Source of the DNA: Fulvimarina sp039652615
Lineage (GTDB): Bacteria > Pseudomonadota > Alphaproteobacteria > Rhizobiales > Rhizobiaceae
NCBI RefSeq assembly: GCF_039652615.1
Contig: NZ_JBDJAC010000001.1
Span: forward strand, 310,001-374,000
Direction of reading: 5' to 3'
DNA: 64,000 bases
The notes beneath the pieces were generated by a model. It ran no database searches, was not told where the DNA came from, and saw nothing but the letters and a program-made list of their open reading frames with translations. A program made the position numbers and the translations under genes. Position 1 is the stretch's first letter, and every line of letters begins with the position of its first letter. This document shows positions 1-8,982 of the stretch, piece after piece.

Positions 1-720
1 CATCTGCCGGATTTCTCGGCCTACGGAACCCTTGTCTCGCGGGGCTACTGGCGCTCGCTCCTTTGGTCGCTGTCCATGGCGCTTGCTGCGACGGTGGTCC
101 TCTTCGTCGTCTGCTGGCCGCTCGCTTTCGCAATGGCAAAGATCTTCAAGCGCTTTACGCTGGTCCTCACGATCGGCGTGGTCCTCACGCTCTTCGTTTC
201 GGAGAACATCCGTCTGTTCGGCTGGGTGCTGACGCTAATGAAGGGCGGGCTGATCGACGGCTATCTCGGTCACTGGTTCGGCGGCGGCCTCGAAGGTGCC
301 CTGTACAACGTGCCAGTCATCGTCTTCGGCCTCGTCTACGTCTACTTCCCCTTTATGCTGTTCCCGCTTGCGCAGGGGATCGCGATGGTGCCGGACGACG
401 CGCGACAGGCCGCTCTCGATCTTGGGGCGAGCCGCTGGCAGATCCTGACCGAAATCGATCTGCCGCTCTCGGCGCCCGGCATTGTCGTCGGTAGCCTGTT
501 CAGCTTCGTGCTGGCGACGGGCGCGCTCGCGGAAGCCAAACTGCTCGGCGGATCGCAGGTCATCGTCATGGCGGCCGAGGTTGAGACTGCATTCACCTAC
601 GGACAGGACTGGCCGCTCGGTTCCGCCCTCTCCATGACGCTGATCGCCATCGTCGCGGTGCTCGCGATTGTCACGATCAACCGCATCGATCTCGACACGA
701 TCATGGGGAGGAGAGGCTGA
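1..720 (+). CDS. ABC transporter permease, PotB-like (5' end outside window)
   Basis: Inner-membrane permease of a spermidine/putrescine-type ABC importer. The frame is open from base 1, so the start lies upstream of the window. Several hydrophobic segments are visible, and the conserved cytoplasmic EAA loop, which contacts the ATPase, reads AALDLGASRWQILTEIDLPL at about bases 412-472. The gene shares one base with the next permease (TGATG), so the two are translationally coupled and form a heterodimer. The ATPase and binding protein must lie upstream. The substrate cannot be read; the SDR and isochorismatase-like genes that follow suggest a small nitrogen compound. Confidence 0.9.
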   Translation, partial: HLPDFSAYGTLVSRGYWRSLLWSLSMALAATVVLFVVCWPLAFAMAKIFKRFTLVLTIGVVLTLFVSENIRLFGWVLTLMKGGLIDGYLGHWFGGGLEGALYNVPVIVFGLVYVYFPFMLFPLAQGIAMVPDDARQAALDLGASRWQILTEIDLPLSAPGIVVGSLFSFVLATGALAEAKLLGGSQVIVMAAEVETAFTYGQDWPLGSALSMTLIAIVAVLAIVTINRIDLDTIMGRRG

Positions 721-1526
721 TGAAAACCACCCGTCTCCTCACCGCCTCGCTCTACCTCTATGGCGTCCTGATCCTTCTTGCGCTCTATTTGCCGCTGCTT
801 TCGGTCGGTTTCGCCTCGATTTCGAAGTCGCGCTATCTGAGCTTCCCCGTCCGCAGATATGCCTTCGAATGGTATGGTGAGGCGCTGACCAGCGGTACGG
901 TCGCCGATCTGCTCATTACCTCGCTGCTCACCGCCGCGATCGTGACAGCAATATCAGTCGTCGCCGGAACCTTCGGAGCGCTCGCTTTCGCGCGCTATTC
1001 CTGGCGTTATCGCAAGCTCTTCCAGAAATTCGTGCTTCTGCCGATCTTCTTTCCCCAGACGGTGCTCGGGCTCGCGCTCCTCATGTGGTTCAACGCGATT
1101 GGCATCGTGCCGAGCTGGAAGACGGCGGTTGTCGCCCATCTCGTCTGGATTACGCCGATCACCACGCTGATCATCGCGATCCGGGCCTACAGCTTCGATC
1201 CGGCGCTGGAGGAAGCGGCTCGCGACATGGGCTGCTCGACACCACAGACGCTGATGGAGGTTACGCTTCCTCTCCTGATGCCGGGCATCGTCTCGGCTGC
1301 GCTCTTTGCCTTCCTCCTGAGCTGGGGGAACTTCCCGCTGTCGCTGTTCACCACCGGCGCGGATTCGACGCTGCCCGAATGGCTCTACGCCAAGATGGTT
1401 TCAGGCTATTCCCCGCTTGTTCCGACCGTGGGCATGCTTTCCGTCTTCGCATCGGCAGTCCTCCTGCTTCTCGCCATTACCGTTCCGCTCGCCATCAACC
1501 GCGTCCGGTCGACCAGATCGGCCTGA
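720..1526 (+). CDS. ABC transporter permease, PotC-like
   Basis: Second inner-membrane permease of the polyamine-type importer, 268 residues, the usual size for PotC. About six hydrophobic helices are visible. The EAA loop reads EEAARDMGCSTPQTLMEVTL (about residues 164-183). The ATG overlaps the TGA of the upstream permease by one base. It is followed after 31 bases by an SDR gene on the same strand, so importer and enzymes are probably one transcript. Substrate unknown; polyamines, opines or other small amines are possible for this family. Confidence 0.92.
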   Translation: MKTTRLLTASLYLYGVLILLALYLPLLSVGFASISKSRYLSFPVRRYAFEWYGEALTSGTVADLLITSLLTAAIVTAISVVAGTFGALAFARYSWRYRKLFQKFVLLPIFFPQTVLGLALLMWFNAIGIVPSWKTAVVAHLVWITPITTLIIAIRAYSFDPALEEAARDMGCSTPQTLMEVTLPLLMPGIVSAALFAFLLSWGNFPLSLFTTGADSTLPEWLYAKMVSGYSPLVPTVGMLSVFASAVLLLLAITVPLAINRVRSTRSA

Positions 1527-1557
1527 TCCCGAACGAACTCGAACAGGAAGAAACGTC

Positions 1558-2337
1558 ATGCTGACCTCAATCAAGGATCGAAGTGTCATCGTCACCGGCG
1601 GCTCAAAAGGCATCGGCCGGGGCATTGCGAAGGTCTTTGCTGCTAAAGGCGCGAAGGTGATGATTGCCGGACGCAGCGAGCAGGCGGCCAGGGCCGCCGT
1701 CGCCGAAATCCGCGAAAGCGGCGGCACGGCCGAATATAACCTCTGCGATGTCTCCGACTGGGATGCGGTTCAGGGTCTCGTCGCGGCGACGGTCGAGGCC
1801 TTCGGCGGCCTCGATGTGATGTGCGCCAATGCCGGCGCATTCCCGCAAACCAAGATGGTCGACATGGATCCCTCCGAGTGGGATCAGGTGATGGCGACGA
1901 ATCTGAAGAGCAGCTTTCTTTGCGTCAAAGCATCGATCCCGGTCTTCGAAAAGGCCGGCAAGGGACGCGTGGTGCTCACCTCCTCCATAACCGGGCCTGT
2001 GACCGGCTATCCGGGCTGGGCCCATTACGGCGCCTCGAAATCCGGCCAGCTCGGCTTCCTGAAGACTGCCGCGATGGAGCTCGCCCGCTACGGCGTGACG
2101 ATCAACGCGGTGATGCCGGGTAATATCTATACCGAAGGGCTTCAGGATCTCGGCGAAGACTACCTGAAGACGATGGCGGCCTCGATCCCGCTGAAGCGTC
2201 TCGGCGCGGTGGAGGATATCGGCAATGCCGCCCTGTTCTTCGCCTCCGACGAGGCCTCCTACATCACCGGTCAGACCATCATCGTCGATGGCGGCCAGAT
2301 CTTGCCGGAATCGGTGGAAGCGATCGCGGAAATGTAA
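1558..2337 (+). CDS. SDR family NAD(P)-dependent oxidoreductase
   Basis: Short-chain dehydrogenase/reductase of 259 residues, cytoplasmic, probably a FabG-like alcohol/ketone oxidoreductase. Visible are the Rossmann glycine motif TGGSKGIGRG near residue 14, the NAG motif (CANAG), the catalytic Ser in VVLTSSITG and the YGASK active-site Tyr/Lys. The ATG at 1558 is preceded by AGGAAG, and homology starts there; longer upstream reading is not supported. It lies between the polyamine-type permeases and the isochorismatase-like gene and probably belongs to their operon. Substrate cannot be deduced. Confidence 0.9.
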   Translation: MLTSIKDRSVIVTGGSKGIGRGIAKVFAAKGAKVMIAGRSEQAARAAVAEIRESGGTAEYNLCDVSDWDAVQGLVAATVEAFGGLDVMCANAGAFPQTKMVDMDPSEWDQVMATNLKSSFLCVKASIPVFEKAGKGRVVLTSSITGPVTGYPGWAHYGASKSGQLGFLKTAAMELARYGVTINAVMPGNIYTEGLQDLGEDYLKTMAASIPLKRLGAVEDIGNAALFFASDEASYITGQTIIVDGGQILPESVEAIAEM

Positions 2338-2392
2338 GCTGAGCCGCTTTCTCACCACCGACCACAGTCAGGCCGATGAGGGGCCGCCGCCC

Positions 2393-3073
2393 ATGACCTG
2401 GAAAACCGCGTTTCGCTCCTTCTACTATGAGCACGCAGAGGAACCGGCCGATATCGTCATCGAGCCGGACAAGACCGCGCTTCTCGTGATCGATGTCCAG
2501 AACACATATCTGGACGTACCAGACGATCCGACGGAGGCCGAGCGCTGGGCGCCGTTTCGCAAGCGGATGCACGAGACCGTCATCCCGAACACCGCCGAGC
2601 TCATTGCGTTTGCGCGTAAGACCGGAATCGAGACTGTCTTTGCCCGCATTGCCTGTCTCAAGGACGACGGCCGGGACCGCTCCCTCAGCCAGAAGAAGCC
2701 CGGCTTCAACTACCTCCTGATGCCCTACAAGAGCGAGGAAAGCCTGCTGGTGCCCGAGCTCCAGCCCGAGGGCGACGAGATCACCGTCCTCAAGACGACG
2801 GACAGCGCGCTGACCGGGACCAATCTCAGGATGATCCTCCACAACATGGGCATCGAGCGGGTAATCGTCGCCGGCATCTTTACCGACCAGTGCATCTCGT
2901 CGACCGTCCGCAGCCTTGCCGACGAAAGCTTCGACACACTCGTCGTCGAGGACTGCTGTGCGGCTGCGACCGACGAGCTCCACCGGCATGAACTGACGAT
3001 CATCAACATGATCTACTGCCATGTCGTCGGCCTCGCCGACATCCGCTCCTTCTTGCCGGACGAGCGCAGGTGA
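2393..3073 (+). CDS. Isochorismatase-family cysteine hydrolase
   Basis: Cytoplasmic amidohydrolase of 226 residues with the isochorismatase fold. The D-K-C catalytic triad is visible as Asp34 (LLVIDVQN), Lys134 (VLKTTDSALTGTN) and the nucleophile Cys167 (IFTDQCISS). The family includes N-carbamoylsarcosine amidohydrolase, ureidoacrylate and biuret hydrolases and nicotinamidase, all cleaving amide or carbamoyl C-N bonds. The ATG at 2393 is chosen because it follows a purine-rich GAGGGG stretch and fits family length. It is the last gene of the leading operon. A role in removing a carbamoyl group made by the hydantoinase at 8983 is inference. Confidence 0.88.
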   Translation: MTWKTAFRSFYYEHAEEPADIVIEPDKTALLVIDVQNTYLDVPDDPTEAERWAPFRKRMHETVIPNTAELIAFARKTGIETVFARIACLKDDGRDRSLSQKKPGFNYLLMPYKSEESLLVPELQPEGDEITVLKTTDSALTGTNLRMILHNMGIERVIVAGIFTDQCISSTVRSLADESFDTLVVEDCCAAATDELHRHELTIINMIYCHVVGLADIRSFLPDERR

Positions 3074-4433
3074 TTGCGGTCTCGCTGCAATTCTCTCACA
3101 CTTTCCGGATGCCATCTCGTCCGGACATGATTTCCGGGGCACGCGCGCCCTCCGAGGCGTACGCTATCTTCAACGCTTCATCGATAGCGCTGGGCTCCGT
3201 GTATCGTGCGGTGTATCGCAGGTTTGTGTGGTCGTTCCGGGCGATCGCTGGATTTGCGGGATTTTGGCTATTGTGGGGGAGAGTCCCTTCCTCTCCGCCA
3301 TGGTAAGCCCTCGAAAGGCCTCCTCCTAAATCATTCATGCGACCAGAGAATCATCTCCGATCCAATTGTGAGGGATCGAGTCGTGGTCAATTTTCCATCG
3401 ATGTTCCAGGCGGATCGCAACTGCAGCCGAGAGCGCGACGTCCGCGTTACATAACGCGCTGGGGTTCCGGGTGGCGCTTTGCGATGCGCTTGCCCCGGCA
3501 GTTCAATGCTATCCTCAGCCATTAGTCGACGGCCCGATGTTGCCCTGAATTCGTTCACGCAAGCTTCGGACCGATGACGGTTCGCGATGCCCGCCTGATC
3601 GGCTCGCAGGCGGCCGCTCGGTTCCGGGTGATCTGCGCGGAGGGCTTGAGGAAGTTGGCGGCGATGGACGAGAAACACGAAGTGCAAAGAAGCAACCTTG
3701 ACGGACCGATCTACGCCCACTTGTCCGTGGAAAAGCGCGCTGTCGTCGACGAGGTCATCGCGGCTGCGAACACGATGCTCGAAAGCCTCAATATTGAGAC
3801 TTATTCCGAGCGATAACATTCCGTCATCTGCTACCTTAAGCAGGCCTTCTCCGTACGGCTCGGTTCTTACGAAACTCGTCAGTCGGCTCTCCGCCCATTT
3901 CTGTCGTTAGCCCGGCCGATCGAGGATCCCGATAGCAGCCATAGCTGGATCGTTGTTCTGTGCGATCCAGACAGAAGCCGGCAACAGCCCTGTCAGAACG
4001 CAATGTAGCCCGGTTTATCGCGCAAAGCGTCGGCCCGGTTTGCGCTTTTGAAAACCAGTTTTCACCGCCTATGCCGACCTCTGCGGCCAAGACGAGCGCT
4101 TCGTCTATGAGGACTATTGATTGTTGTCACGCCCGACGGCAGGGCGCTGGCGAAGGCAGAAGACACCGACGGGGGCGCTGCTTTTCGCGGACCTCGATGC
4201 ATCTGACTTCGAGGCATCTCGCTACCCGACTCCTATCTGGCATCGAGCCGGATACTTCGAGTGTGCGGCATCGTTCGAATTGAGGCGTGTTCAGATCTTC
4301 ACAAAGCAGGGAAGACCGGCTGCCGATCGTAGCCGGCTGGTCGGCGCTTTTCGTAAAGCTTCGCTTGCTTGGCCTGTTTGCATGATCGACGATCGGCTTT
4401 AGGAACGGGCGACCCAGCCGAACGGTATACAAT
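3074..4433. other. Gene-poor interval with no convincing gene
   Basis: About 1.36 kb separates the isochorismatase-like gene from the first GntR regulator. No frame gives a recognisable protein apart from the weak 80-codon candidate at 3574-3816. Base composition is more mixed than in the neighbouring genes, and the reading frames are short in all six phases, which suits decayed sequence. No tRNA or transposase was recognised. Confidence 0.5.
3574..3816 (+). CDS. Small hypothetical protein, weak
   Basis: An 80-codon frame whose product is mixed in charge, has a helical character (KRAVVDEVIAAANTMLESL near the C-terminus) and no signal peptide or membrane segment. I do not recognise the family. 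It reads more like a true protein than the competing frames in this interval, but no clear ribosome site is seen, and it could be the end of a decayed gene. A minus-strand frame of 162 codons overlaps it and is equally unsupported. Confidence 0.3.
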   Translation: MTVRDARLIGSQAAARFRVICAEGLRKLAAMDEKHEVQRSNLDGPIYAHLSVEKRAVVDEVIAAANTMLESLNIETYSER

Positions 4434-5129
4434 ATGACGTCCAAGAAGGCCTCGATCGACCGCGTGATTGTCATCTGCGCAGCCTTGCGCAGGGCAATCA
4501 TCGAACGTGCCCTGTCACCGGGAGACAGGCTGCCTGAGGACTCTCTCGGCGAAAGCTTCGGCGTCAGCCGTACCATAGCCCGTCAGGCCCTTGGGCAATT
4601 GGCTGCCGAGGGGCTTGTCAATCTGAGGCGCAACCGTATCGCCGTCGTCGCGACACCGACGATCGAGGAAGCTCGCGACACGTTCGAGATACGGATCGCC
4701 CTGGAAGCGCTGGTTGCGGACTGCCTCGCCGCGTCGATCACACCCGAGCAGATCAAACGGTTGCGCGGTCATATCTCCGATCAGGCGAAAGCAGATCTCA
4801 CAAGCGACTCTGAATCGATCCGTCTTGCCACCGATTTCCATGTCATTCTTGCTGAGATGACAGGGCGCCCAATCCTCCAGCGATATGTGACTGAGGTGGC
4901 CTATCGCAGCGGTCTGGCGCTTTCCGCCTATGGTCGCCCGCACTCGAACGATTGCGCGATCGAGGAGCATCGACAAATCGTCGATGCGCTCGAAGCGGGA
5001 GATGCGAAAATGGCTGCCGAGGCGATGACTCACCATCTGGGTGCGGTCGCGCAACGCGCCCATGTTCACTCCAAGAGAGAAGATCGACGCGATCTTTCGT
5101 CGATCCTGGCCCCGTATATCGCTTTCTGA
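4434..5129 (+). CDS. GntR family regulator, FCD (FadR) subfamily
   Basis: Cytoplasmic DNA-binding regulator of 231 residues. The N-terminal winged helix-turn-helix (about residues 8-72) has the GntR hallmarks LSPGDRLPEDSLGESFGVSR and ALGQLAAEGLV. The C-terminal FCD ligand domain (about 80-215) keeps the three His of its metal site, in TDFHVIL, EEHRQIV and MTHHLG. It resembles the regulator at 12155 over its whole length, with more than half of the residues equal by eye. The downstream interval carries a TGCAT-CAATT inverted repeat before the importer at 5351, its probable target. No strong ribosome site precedes the chosen ATG. Confidence 0.93.
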   Translation: MTSKKASIDRVIVICAALRRAIIERALSPGDRLPEDSLGESFGVSRTIARQALGQLAAEGLVNLRRNRIAVVATPTIEEARDTFEIRIALEALVADCLAASITPEQIKRLRGHISDQAKADLTSDSESIRLATDFHVILAEMTGRPILQRYVTEVAYRSGLALSAYGRPHSNDCAIEEHRQIVDALEAGDAKMAAEAMTHHLGAVAQRAHVHSKREDRRDLSSILAPYIAF

Positions 5130-5248
5130 CGACAAAGGCCGATCCCAGCCAAAGCTCAAGGCACGGGCACGGTACAGCTTCTGGCCAGATGATAATTTGA
5201 CTGACGCGAGATTTACTCAGCCACCCCCTTCCGCTGCGCCTGGAAAAG

Positions 5249-5279
5249 TGCATACAATTAGCAATTCAAATTGCATGCA
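5249..5279. promoter_or_regulatory. Inverted repeat, candidate GntR operator
   Basis: Bases 5249-5259 read TGCATACAATT, and 5269-5279 read AATTGCATGCA; the arms are complementary at ten of eleven positions, separated by nine bases. The site lies about 70 bases before the substrate-binding protein gene. The right arm recurs exactly at 13336-13346, upstream of the second importer. FCD-type GntR proteins bind short palindromes of this sort. Control by the paralogous GntR genes is inference. Confidence 0.65.
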
Positions 5280-5350
5280 TTAGAAATAGGCGACATGCCT
5301 TTTTCGCAAGCAGATTTGAACCCGATCGGACCCGACCATGAGGTTTTGCC

Positions 5351-6145
5351 ATGATTAGACAGTCATTGATCGCCTTCACGCTGGCTTCGGCTGGTCTTGC
5401 TGCGACAGCATCCCACGCCGAGACGCTGACGGCGGGCGCCAACGTTGGAAACGTTCCCTGGGAGTTCCAGGATGAGAGCGGCGAGATCGTCGGGTTCGAA
5501 GTCGAACTTCTGGAGGAGGTCGCCGATCGTCTGGGCTACGACGAAGTCGACATTCAGAATATTCCATTCAACGGCCTGTTTTCTGCCGTCCAGTCCGGAC
5601 GGATCGACGTCGCGATCTCGTCGATCACGATCACCGACGAACGCCTGCAGTCGGTTTCCTTCGCCCAGCCTTATTACGACAGCGATCAGTCGCTCTCGAC
5701 GGGCACAGACTCCGGGATAAAAAGCACAGCCGATCTCAAGGGAAAGACTGTCGGAGTCGATACAGGTTCGACCGGAGACAAGTATGCAACCGAACGCGAA
5801 AGCGAATGGGGACTTGCCGGAATCTCCCGCTATGAGGGCCTCAATCCCGCAATGCTCGACCTCGCCGCAGGCCGGATCGACGCGTATGTTTCGGATATCC
5901 CAGCTGTCGCCTATTACCTGCGCGACAAGCCGGAGATGGAAGTCGTCGAGCGTCTTAAGACCGGTGAGCAGTACTCGATGATGTTTGCCAAGGATTCCGA
6001 ACTCGCTACGAAAGCCAGCGAAGTTCTGACGACGCTGAAGAACGAGGGCTACATCGCGCAGCTGCACGAGAAATGGTTCGGCACGGCTCCGGAGGAGACG
6101 ACCAGCACCGTGACCGTGATGGACATGCCGAAGCCGAAGTCCTGA
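5351..6145 (+). CDS. Amino-acid-type ABC transporter substrate-binding protein
   Basis: Periplasmic ligand-binding protein of 264 residues, family SBP_bac_3 (glutamine/histidine/opine type). A signal peptide spans residues 1-23, with probable cleavage after SHA. The mature part shows the family pattern: a first-lobe motif (GSGR-like VQSGRIDVAISSITITDER), the hinge DLKGKTVGVDTGST, and the C-terminal IAQLHEKWFG. The permease and ATPase follow at 6264 and 6938. The ligand is unknown; the downstream aminotransferase-fold enzyme and hydantoinase suggest an amino-acid-like or cyclic amide compound. A nine-base-pair hairpin follows the stop. Confidence 0.93.
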   Translation: MIRQSLIAFTLASAGLAATASHAETLTAGANVGNVPWEFQDESGEIVGFEVELLEEVADRLGYDEVDIQNIPFNGLFSAVQSGRIDVAISSITITDERLQSVSFAQPYYDSDQSLSTGTDSGIKSTADLKGKTVGVDTGSTGDKYATERESEWGLAGISRYEGLNPAMLDLAAGRIDAYVSDIPAVAYYLRDKPEMEVVERLKTGEQYSMMFAKDSELATKASEVLTTLKNEGYIAQLHEKWFGTAPEETTSTVTVMDMPKPKS

Positions 6146-6171
6146 CGCCGAGCGTCTTCGTCTAGCATCGT

Positions 6172-6203
6172 GCGAACCGGGCCGCGATTGGCGTCCGGTT
6201 CGC
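6172..6203 (+). promoter_or_regulatory. Intercistronic hairpin after the binding-protein gene
   Basis: GCGAACCGG at 6172-6180 is fully complementary to CCGGTTCGC at 6195-6203, with a 14-base loop and no T-run. Hairpins directly after binding-protein genes usually stabilise that part of the transcript or partly terminate it, which gives more binding protein than membrane component. Here that role is inferred from position. Confidence 0.6.
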
Positions 6204-6263
6204 TCTCCAGCCGGGAATGTCTGCTGAAGGCCGGCAGACTTAAAATGAGACTTTGAAGCTTCG

Positions 6264-6938
6264 ATGGACATCGTCTCCACCTTCTTCAACATCGACGTTC
6301 TCGTGCGCTACTACCCTCTTCTTCTCGAAGGCTTGTGGCGGACCATCGCGCTCGGCGTCCTTTCGATTGTCCTCGGCCTGATCGGAGGGCTTGTCCTTGC
6401 GATTGCAAGGCTCTACGGCCCCGGCCCGGTTCGCTTTCTCTCTATTGCCTACATCGACATCTTCCGTGCGATCCCGGTTCTCGTCTGGCTTGTGATCGTC
6501 TACTATGCTCTGCCGTTCGTCGGGATCAGACTCTCGGCTTTCGCTTCGGCGACGGCCGCGCTCACAATGATTTCCAGCGCCTATACCGCGGAAATCTATC
6601 GCGCGGGCATCGAGGCTGTCCCACGCGGACAATTCGAGGCAGCCCAGTCGATCGGTCTCGGTCGCTTCGATCTGATGCGTGACGTCGTCTTGCCGCAGGC
6701 CATTCGCATCGTCATTCCTCCGCTTACAAACAACTCGATCAATGTTCTCAAGGACACGGCGCTCGCATCCGTGGTTGCGCTTCCGGACCTTCTGAAACAG
6801 GCAACGCAGGCGCAGGCGCTTGCCGCAAATCCCACACCACTGATCGGCGCGGCGATCCTCTACCTCATCCTGCTATTGCCCCTTGTCAGGCTCGTTGCCG
6901 TTTTCGAGGCGCGCTATTCGAAACGAGGTGGGCGTTGA
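6264..6938 (+). CDS. Amino-acid-type ABC transporter permease (HisM/GlnP family)
   Basis: Inner-membrane permease of 224 residues, typical length. The His/Glu/Gln family permease motif is clear near residues 18-30 (LLEGLWRTIALGVLSI), as is the EAA loop YRAGIEAVPRGQFEAAQSIG. Only one permease gene is present, so the channel is probably a homodimer. The stop overlaps the ATG of the ATPase gene (TGATG). It functions with the binding protein at 5351. Confidence 0.93.
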   Translation: MDIVSTFFNIDVLVRYYPLLLEGLWRTIALGVLSIVLGLIGGLVLAIARLYGPGPVRFLSIAYIDIFRAIPVLVWLVIVYYALPFVGIRLSAFASATAALTMISSAYTAEIYRAGIEAVPRGQFEAAQSIGLGRFDLMRDVVLPQAIRIVIPPLTNNSINVLKDTALASVVALPDLLKQATQAQALAANPTPLIGAAILYLILLLPLVRLVAVFEARYSKRGGR

Positions 6939-7678
6939 TGACCGTGGCACCCATCATCACCATGGCTGGCGTCAGCAAGCGCTTCGGCAAGTTCGAAGCC
7001 CTCAAGGGTATCGATCTCGAGATCGCACGCGGCGAAGTGGTCGTCCTTCTTGGGCCGTCGGGTTCGGGCAAATCGACCCTCATCCGCTGTATCAACCTCC
7101 TGGAGGAATACGACGCAGGGGATGTCCACGTGGACGGGATCCGTGTCGAGAAGGGGCGTAAGCTTCAGAGCGTTCGCCAGGAGGTCGCGATGGTCTTCCA
7201 GGCGTTCAACCTCTTTCCCAACCACACGATCCTCGACAATGTGGCGCTGGGGCCGGTCCGCGTCCGAAAGCTTTCCTGGAACGATGCACGGGACCGTGCA
7301 CGCCGTCTGCTGGAACGGGTCGGGATCGGCGAGCAGGCCGACAAATATCCGAGCCAGCTCTCGGGCGGACAGCAGCAGCGTGTCGGGATCGCCCGCGCGC
7401 TCGCAATGGAGCCGCGGATCCTACTCTTCGATGAGCCGACCTCAGCGCTCGACCCGGAGATGGTTGGCGAGGTTCTCGACGTCATCAAGGGCCTGGCGGG
7501 CGAGGGAGTGACCCTTGTTCTTGTGACCCACGAAATGGGGTTTGCCCGGCAGGTCGCGGACCGGATCGTCTTCATGGAGGCCGGTGAGATCAAGGAGATC
7601 GCAACGCCGGACAGCTTCTTCACGGCAACGAAGAACGAGCGGGCCCGCGCGTTCCTCGATGCCGTTCTCAATCATTAG
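6938..7678 (+). CDS. Amino-acid-type ABC transporter ATP-binding protein (GlnQ family)
   Basis: Cytoplasmic ATPase of 246 residues that drives the importer. The Walker A motif GPSGSGKST, Q-loop AMVFQAFNLFPN, signature LSGGQQQRVGIARAL, Walker B ILLFDEPTSALD and switch His in LVTHEMGFAR are all intact. The ATG at 6938 is chosen over the TTG three bases earlier because it overlaps the permease stop as TGATG, a usual coupling arrangement. The aminotransferase-fold gene follows after 41 bases. Confidence 0.94.
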   Translation: MTVAPIITMAGVSKRFGKFEALKGIDLEIARGEVVVLLGPSGSGKSTLIRCINLLEEYDAGDVHVDGIRVEKGRKLQSVRQEVAMVFQAFNLFPNHTILDNVALGPVRVRKLSWNDARDRARRLLERVGIGEQADKYPSQLSGGQQQRVGIARALAMEPRILLFDEPTSALDPEMVGEVLDVIKGLAGEGVTLVLVTHEMGFARQVADRIVFMEAGEIKEIATPDSFFTATKNERARAFLDAVLNH

Positions 7679-7719
7679 GCGCAAACCGCCTCGAACACAC
7701 GACAAGAAAGCATCCCGGC

Positions 7720-8940
7720 ATGGCACTCGATATGAACTTCGTCCGTGGTCAGTTTCCCGCGCTTTCAGGCGAATGGATCTTCATGGACAATGCGGGCGGA
7801 AGCCAGGTTCTTTCGCGGGTGGCTGAGCGTGTCTCCGACTACCTGTTGACGTCGAACGTTCAGACCGGGGCGAGCTACGAGCCAAGCCAGCGTTCGACGG
7901 CGCGGGTTCGAGCGGCGCGCCAAGCTTTCGCCGAATATGTCAACGCGGAAGATGCCGGCGAGATCGTGATGGGCGCTTCGACGACGATGCTGATCCGCAT
8001 CCTGTCGGAGGGACTGACCGGCAAGCTCTCCGAAGGCGATGAAATCATCGTCACCGACACCGATCACGAAGCCAATATCGGGCCGTGGCTGAAGCACGAG
8101 GCGCGAGGGGGCAAGATCAAGGTCTGGAAATGCGATCCGGAGACCTTCGAGCTCGACCCGGCCGATCTGCGAAACCTGATGAGCGAGCGCACGAAACTCG
8201 TCTGCGTGACCCACGCCTCGAACATCCTCGGCACGATCAATCCGATCGCCGAAATCTCGAAGATTGCTCATGAAGGCGGAGCGGAGGTCTGCGTCGACGG
8301 CGTAGCCTATGCGCCGCATCGTGCGATCGACGTTCAGGCCCTCGGCTGCGACTATTACGTCTTCAGCACCTACAAGGTGTTCGGTCCGCATTTTGCGGTC
8401 ATGTGGGGCAAGCGCGAGAAGCTGCTCGAACTCGACAACATCTATCACTTCTTCTTCGGCAAGGACTCCGTGCCGCACAAGCTGGAGCCCGGCAACATCA
8501 ATTACGAGCTTGCCCATGGCTCGGTCGGGGCCATCGACTACGTCAAGGAACTCGGCGGCCATGCCGGCGCGGCGAACGGCCGAAACGCGATCGAGGCCGG
8601 CTTTGCCGATATCGCCGAACACGAGCGTGCAATCACCGCACGGCTTCTCGATTACCTGGGAAGCCACAACTCGATCCGCGTCATCGGCCGCAAGACCGAT
8701 GCGATCGACCAGAGGGTGGCTACCGTGAGCTTCACCGTCGGCGAACAGAGTTCGAAATCCGTCGTCGACCGGATCGACGGGCACAAGATCGGGATTCGGT
8801 TTGGCGACTTCTACGCCCGGCGCCTGATCGACAATCTGGGCCTATCCGGCCGCAACGGCGTCGTGCGCGTGTCGATGGTTCACTACAACACCCATGACGA
8901 GGTCGACCGCCTGATTGGCGCGCTCGAACCGCTGATCTGA
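7720..8940 (+). CDS. Class V aminotransferase-fold PLP enzyme, cysteine-desulfurase-like
   Basis: Cytoplasmic PLP enzyme of 406 residues. The lysine that binds PLP is Lys219 in FSTYKVFGPH, and the cofactor Asp is in CVDGVAYAPH (about 193). Best match by eye is the group annotated as cysteine desulfurase-like proteins. However, the C-terminal loop that carries the sulfur-accepting Cys in SufS/CsdA (pattern RxGHHC) reads IGIRFGDFYARRL (about 357-369) with no Cys. A desulfurase role is therefore unlikely; a lyase, epimerase or transaminase of the importer's ligand is more plausible. It sits between the importer genes and the hydantoinase on the same strand. Confidence 0.87.
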   Translation: MALDMNFVRGQFPALSGEWIFMDNAGGSQVLSRVAERVSDYLLTSNVQTGASYEPSQRSTARVRAARQAFAEYVNAEDAGEIVMGASTTMLIRILSEGLTGKLSEGDEIIVTDTDHEANIGPWLKHEARGGKIKVWKCDPETFELDPADLRNLMSERTKLVCVTHASNILGTINPIAEISKIAHEGGAEVCVDGVAYAPHRAIDVQALGCDYYVFSTYKVFGPHFAVMWGKREKLLELDNIYHFFFGKDSVPHKLEPGNINYELAHGSVGAIDYVKELGGHAGAANGRNAIEAGFADIAEHERAITARLLDYLGSHNSIRVIGRKTDAIDQRVATVSFTVGEQSSKSVVDRIDGHKIGIRFGDFYARRLIDNLGLSGRNGVVRVSMVHYNTHDEVDRLIGALEPLI

Positions 8941-8982
8941 ACCGCCCGCATCTCTTCTCCTTTCGCACCGAAAAAAACGCTC

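Noticed and set aside
1603..2358. Long minus-strand frame opposite the SDR gene.
   Set aside because: Shadow of a GC-rich coding sequence; His/Arg-rich, with no recognisable fold. Similar long antisense frames at 30282-32126, 36028-37230, 43963-45792 and 46659-48209 were rejected for the same reason.
3096..3338. Several 60-100 codon frames in 3074-4433.
   Set aside because: Overlapping in opposite directions with no family-like composition; only one was kept, at low confidence.
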